Shown here: piece by piece, positions 61,767-64,000 of the stretch
Position numbering within the stretch: position 1 is the stretch's first letter
Layout: the number at the start of each line of letters is the position of its first letter
NCBI GenBank assembly: GCA_026692665.1
Contig: JAPLOF010000026.1
Span: forward strand, 80,773-144,772
Direction of reading: 5' to 3'
Source: Planctomycetota bacterium
GTDB lineage: Bacteria > Planctomycetota > UBA1135 > GCA-002686595
DNA length: 64,000 nucleotides
Program-made: the position numbers and the translations under genes
The notes under the pieces: model-generated
Seen by the model: only the letters and a program-made list of their open reading frames with translations
Told to the model about the DNA's origin: nothing
Databases searched by the model: none

Positions 61767-63434
61767 ATGACCCTGACCGCCGACTTCCGCCAGGACCTCG
61801 AGGCCATCGGCCTCAAGACCGTCTCCTACAAGTACAACCTCTCGAAGGACGAGCTCTTCCACGAGGCCATCGCGAACGACCGCGGGCGCGTGAAGAAGGA
61901 CGGTCCGAGCACGGACCAGAAGGCCTTCGCCACGAAGCTCGGCGTCAAGGGCCCGCTGCTCTACTACACGGATCCGGACTGCACCGGCCGTCGGGTCAAG
62001 GACACCTACACCGTCGCCTGGCCGGAGGTCGTCGACCAGGTGTGGTGGAAGGCGGACATGCAGCAGTACGACCCGGCCAAGTACCAGGGTCTCCTGAAGC
62101 GCGTCCTCGACCACCTGAACGCGAAGAAGGCCACCCTGTACGTCAAGGACGTCTTCGTCGGCGCGGATCCGGCGTTCGCGATCCCGTACCGCTTCGTGGG
62201 CGAGTACGCGACGCACGCGATGTTCGCGCACAACATGTTCCCGAAGGACCTGAAGGGCGTGCGCGACGTCGAGAAGCGTCGCTGGACGATGATCAACGCG
62301 CCGTCCTTCGTGTGCGTCCCCGAGCGCGACGGCTGCCGCGCGGAAGCCGCGATCGTCATCGACGTCAAGAACCGGATCTGCCTCGTGGCGGGCCGCGCCG
62401 ACTACTGCGGCGTCGTCAAGAAGACGATCTTCACCGTCGGCAACTTCCTGCTGCCGCTCGAAGGCCGCCTGTCGATGCACTGCTCGGCGAACGTCGGGCC
62501 CAAGGGCGACGCGGCTGTGCTGTTCGGCCTGTCGGGCACGGGCAAGACCACGCTCTCGGCGGATCCCGATCGTCGCCTGATCGGTGACGACGAGACGATC
62601 TGGAGCGACACGGGCCTCTGCAACCTCGAGGACGGCTGCTACGCGAAGCTGATCGACCTGAACAAGGATGCCGAGCCGGTCATCTGGGACGCCCTGATGA
62701 AGCCGGGCACGATCATCGAGAACGTGCCCGCGCCGAAGGGCAAGAAGCTGGCCGAGGTGACGCCGCACGAGTTCGACCTGACGGACAAGTCGATCACGGA
62801 GAACACGCGCTTCAGCTACCCGCTGTCGGCGAATCCGAACGTGATGCCGAACTCGCAGGGCCCGCACCCGGCGACGATCGTGCTCCTGACGGCGGACGCG
62901 TTCGGCGTGCTGCCGCCGATCGCCGTGCTCGACGCGAAGCAGGTCATGTACCACTTCGTGTCGGGCTTCACCGCCAAGCTCGCCGGCACGGAAGTGGGCG
63001 TCACCGAGCCGCAGGCCGCGTTCTCCGCGTGCTTCGGCGCGCCGTTCATGGCGCACAAGCCGAGCGTCTACGCCAAGCTCCTCGCGGCGAAGATGGAGAA
63101 GCACAAGGCGCGCTGCATCCTGCTCAACACAGGCTGGAGCGGCGGCGCGTACGGGACGGGCAAGCGGATCTCCATCAAGGACACCCGCGCGCTCCTGAAC
63201 GCTGCTCTGCGCGGCGACCTCGATGCGGGCAAGGTCGAGTACGTCACGCACCCGATCTTCAACATGAAGATGCCGAAGAGCTGCCCGGGCGTGGACGCGA
63301 AGGTGCTCGACCCGCGCAACACGTGGAGCGACAAGGCGGCCTACGACGTCGCGGCGAACAAGCTGCGTGAGCTGTTCCGCAAGAACTTCGCCGACAAGAA
63401 GTTCGCCGAACTCGGCATCGAGCCGGTCATGTGA
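61767..63434 (+). CDS. pckA: Phosphoenolpyruvate carboxykinase (ATP)
   Basis: A 555-residue enzyme making phosphoenolpyruvate and CO2 from oxaloacetate with ATP, the entry to gluconeogenesis. The kinase-1a motif G-L-S-G-T-G-K-T-T-L-S is near residue 252, kinase-2 L-I-G-D-D-E near 270, and N-T-G-W-S-G-G-A-Y-G-T-G-K-R near 455; this is the ATP-type, not the GTP-type. GGAGAGGA at 61752-61759 is a strong ribosome-binding site for the ATG at 61767. Confidence 0.95.
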   Translation: MTLTADFRQDLEAIGLKTVSYKYNLSKDELFHEAIANDRGRVKKDGPSTDQKAFATKLGVKGPLLYYTDPDCTGRRVKDTYTVAWPEVVDQVWWKADMQQYDPAKYQGLLKRVLDHLNAKKATLYVKDVFVGADPAFAIPYRFVGEYATHAMFAHNMFPKDLKGVRDVEKRRWTMINAPSFVCVPERDGCRAEAAIVIDVKNRICLVAGRADYCGVVKKTIFTVGNFLLPLEGRLSMHCSANVGPKGDAAVLFGLSGTGKTTLSADPDRRLIGDDETIWSDTGLCNLEDGCYAKLIDLNKDAEPVIWDALMKPGTIIENVPAPKGKKLAEVTPHEFDLTDKSITENTRFSYPLSANPNVMPNSQGPHPATIVLLTADAFGVLPPIAVLDAKQVMYHFVSGFTAKLAGTEVGVTEPQAAFSACFGAPFMAHKPSVYAKLLAAKMEKHKARCILLNTGWSGGAYGTGKRISIKDTRALLNAALRGDLDAGKVEYVTHPIFNMKMPKSCPGVDAKVLDPRNTWSDKAAYDVAANKLRELFRKNFADKKFAELGIEPVM

Positions 63435-63532
63435 ATCGCCCGGACTCCGGGTCGTTGCGCGGGGCTGGACTTCGGTCTGGCCCCGCGTCGTTTCCCGGGG
63501 GCTCGATGCCGAGGTGCTATGCTTCCCGTCCC

Positions 63533-63910
63533 ATGAGCGACGCGAAGAGCCACTACCTTGCCGGCCTGAAGGCCTTCGGACAGAACAAGTTCGAGGAGGC
63601 GATCGCCGAGCACACGCGCGCGCTCGAGCTGAAGCCCGACTGGACAGACGTCCTGAACGCCCTGGCGACCGCGCAGAGCAAGGCCGGCCGCCACGCCGAA
63701 GCCGTCGCGACGATCGAGCGCGCGATCGAGCAGAACCCCGACGATCCCTTCGCCTTCACCAGCCTCTCCATCTTCCTCCAACGCCTCGGCAAGATCCCCG
63801 AAGCCGAGAGCGCCGCCGCGAAGGCCCGTCTGCTGAACTGGAAGGAAGAGCTGAAGAAGAACCCGAACGCCCCGGCTCCCGAAGGCGGCTTCAAGGTGAT
63901 CCAGGACTGA
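63533..63910 (+). CDS. Small TPR protein
   Basis: A 125-residue soluble protein made of three TPR-like helix pairs (Y-L-A-G-L-K-A-F-G-Q-N-K-F-E-E-A-I; A-L-E-L-K-P-D-W; I-E-Q-N-P-D-D-P). It is likely a protein-protein adaptor. It follows pckA by 98 bp on the same strand; a functional link is not evident. The gene ends just before the truncated long-hairpin repeat. Confidence 0.85.
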   Translation: MSDAKSHYLAGLKAFGQNKFEEAIAEHTRALELKPDWTDVLNALATAQSKAGRHAEAVATIERAIEQNPDDPFAFTSLSIFLQRLGKIPEAESAAAKARLLNWKEELKKNPNAPAPEGGFKVIQD

Positions 63911-63928
63911 GTGGCTCGAGTCGCTGCG

Positions 63929-64000
63929 TCCGGTGCCTGGCTAACTTCGCCTGGACTGGGAAGTGGGGAATCGCGCTGCGGACCAGCCGCAGCGCGATTC
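63929..64000. repeat. Left half of a second long-hairpin element, cut by the window end
   Basis: TCCGGTGCCTGGCTAACTTC at 63929-63948 is identical to 41472-41491 in the 61-bp inverted repeat. Further in, GGGGAATC (63965-63972) also recurs there. The block ends in a perfect 14-bp hairpin (63968-63981 with 63987-64000, loop ACCAG) that is still pairing when the window stops. Confidence 0.75.

Overview
The window is about 68-70% GC, fully double-strand open (long antisense ORFs are common shadows) and densely packed with short intergenic gaps. Several signs point to a planctomycete, probably one of the deep high-GC marine lineages: a DUF1800/DUF1501 exported pair, two secreted proteins sharing a C-terminal domain built around a CPCGN motif, planctomycete-type ECF sigma factor and zinc-ribbon Ser/Thr kinases, and many lipoproteins. 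This assignment rests on gene content and recognition only. There is no rRNA, tRNA, CRISPR array or transposase in the window.

Layout. 1-4.9 kb: two lipoproteins and the DUF1800/DUF1501 pair. 5-11 kb: a secreted metalloprotease carrying an inserted seven-blade propeller, a Nudix protein, FolC, an unknown conserved protein and a DUF2752 membrane protein. 11.1-14.6 kb: a sigma-54 activator divergent from a three-gene redox-type operon (AhpD-like, DsrE-like, FMN-binding PPOX-like) with a near-consensus -24/-12 promoter and tandem activator-site candidates. 14.6-26.4 kb: housekeeping (RsgA, DEAD-box helicase, TrmH-type methyltransferase, RarA, a DUF4143 ATPase with a leaderless promoter, an MFS carrier, RecD2, bS21, RluA). 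26.4-31.2 kb: PLD-like protein, membrane protein, DUF2911 protein, alpha/beta hydrolase, thioesterase. 31.4-41.4 kb: surface-polysaccharide island with two GT4, one GT2, two polytopic GT39-like enzymes, an ABC ATPase, a radical-SAM-like protein lacking its cluster cysteines and a TIGR03087-like sugar transferase.

41.5-52.8 kb: a 61-bp perfect inverted repeat, PrmA, a DinG-like helicase with a degenerate exonuclease domain, Leu-type dehydrogenase, secreted proteins, an acyltransferase, an atypical kinase, a tiny membrane protein and a type II methionine aminopeptidase. 52.9-59.6 kb: zinc-ribbon kinase, membrane protein, MutS followed by an ECF sigma factor, and a YcfL/LpoB-like lipoprotein pair. 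59.6-60.6 kb holds no convincing gene. It contains a tandem array of at least four homologous structured elements, each a 5' hairpin, a conserved single-stranded block and a 14-bp terminator hairpin with a UNCG-type loop and T tract; this is the best candidate here for an undescribed system. 60.6-64 kb: a sugar-nucleotide epimerase, PckA with a possible leader pseudoknot, a TPR protein and a truncated second copy of the long-hairpin repeat at the window end.
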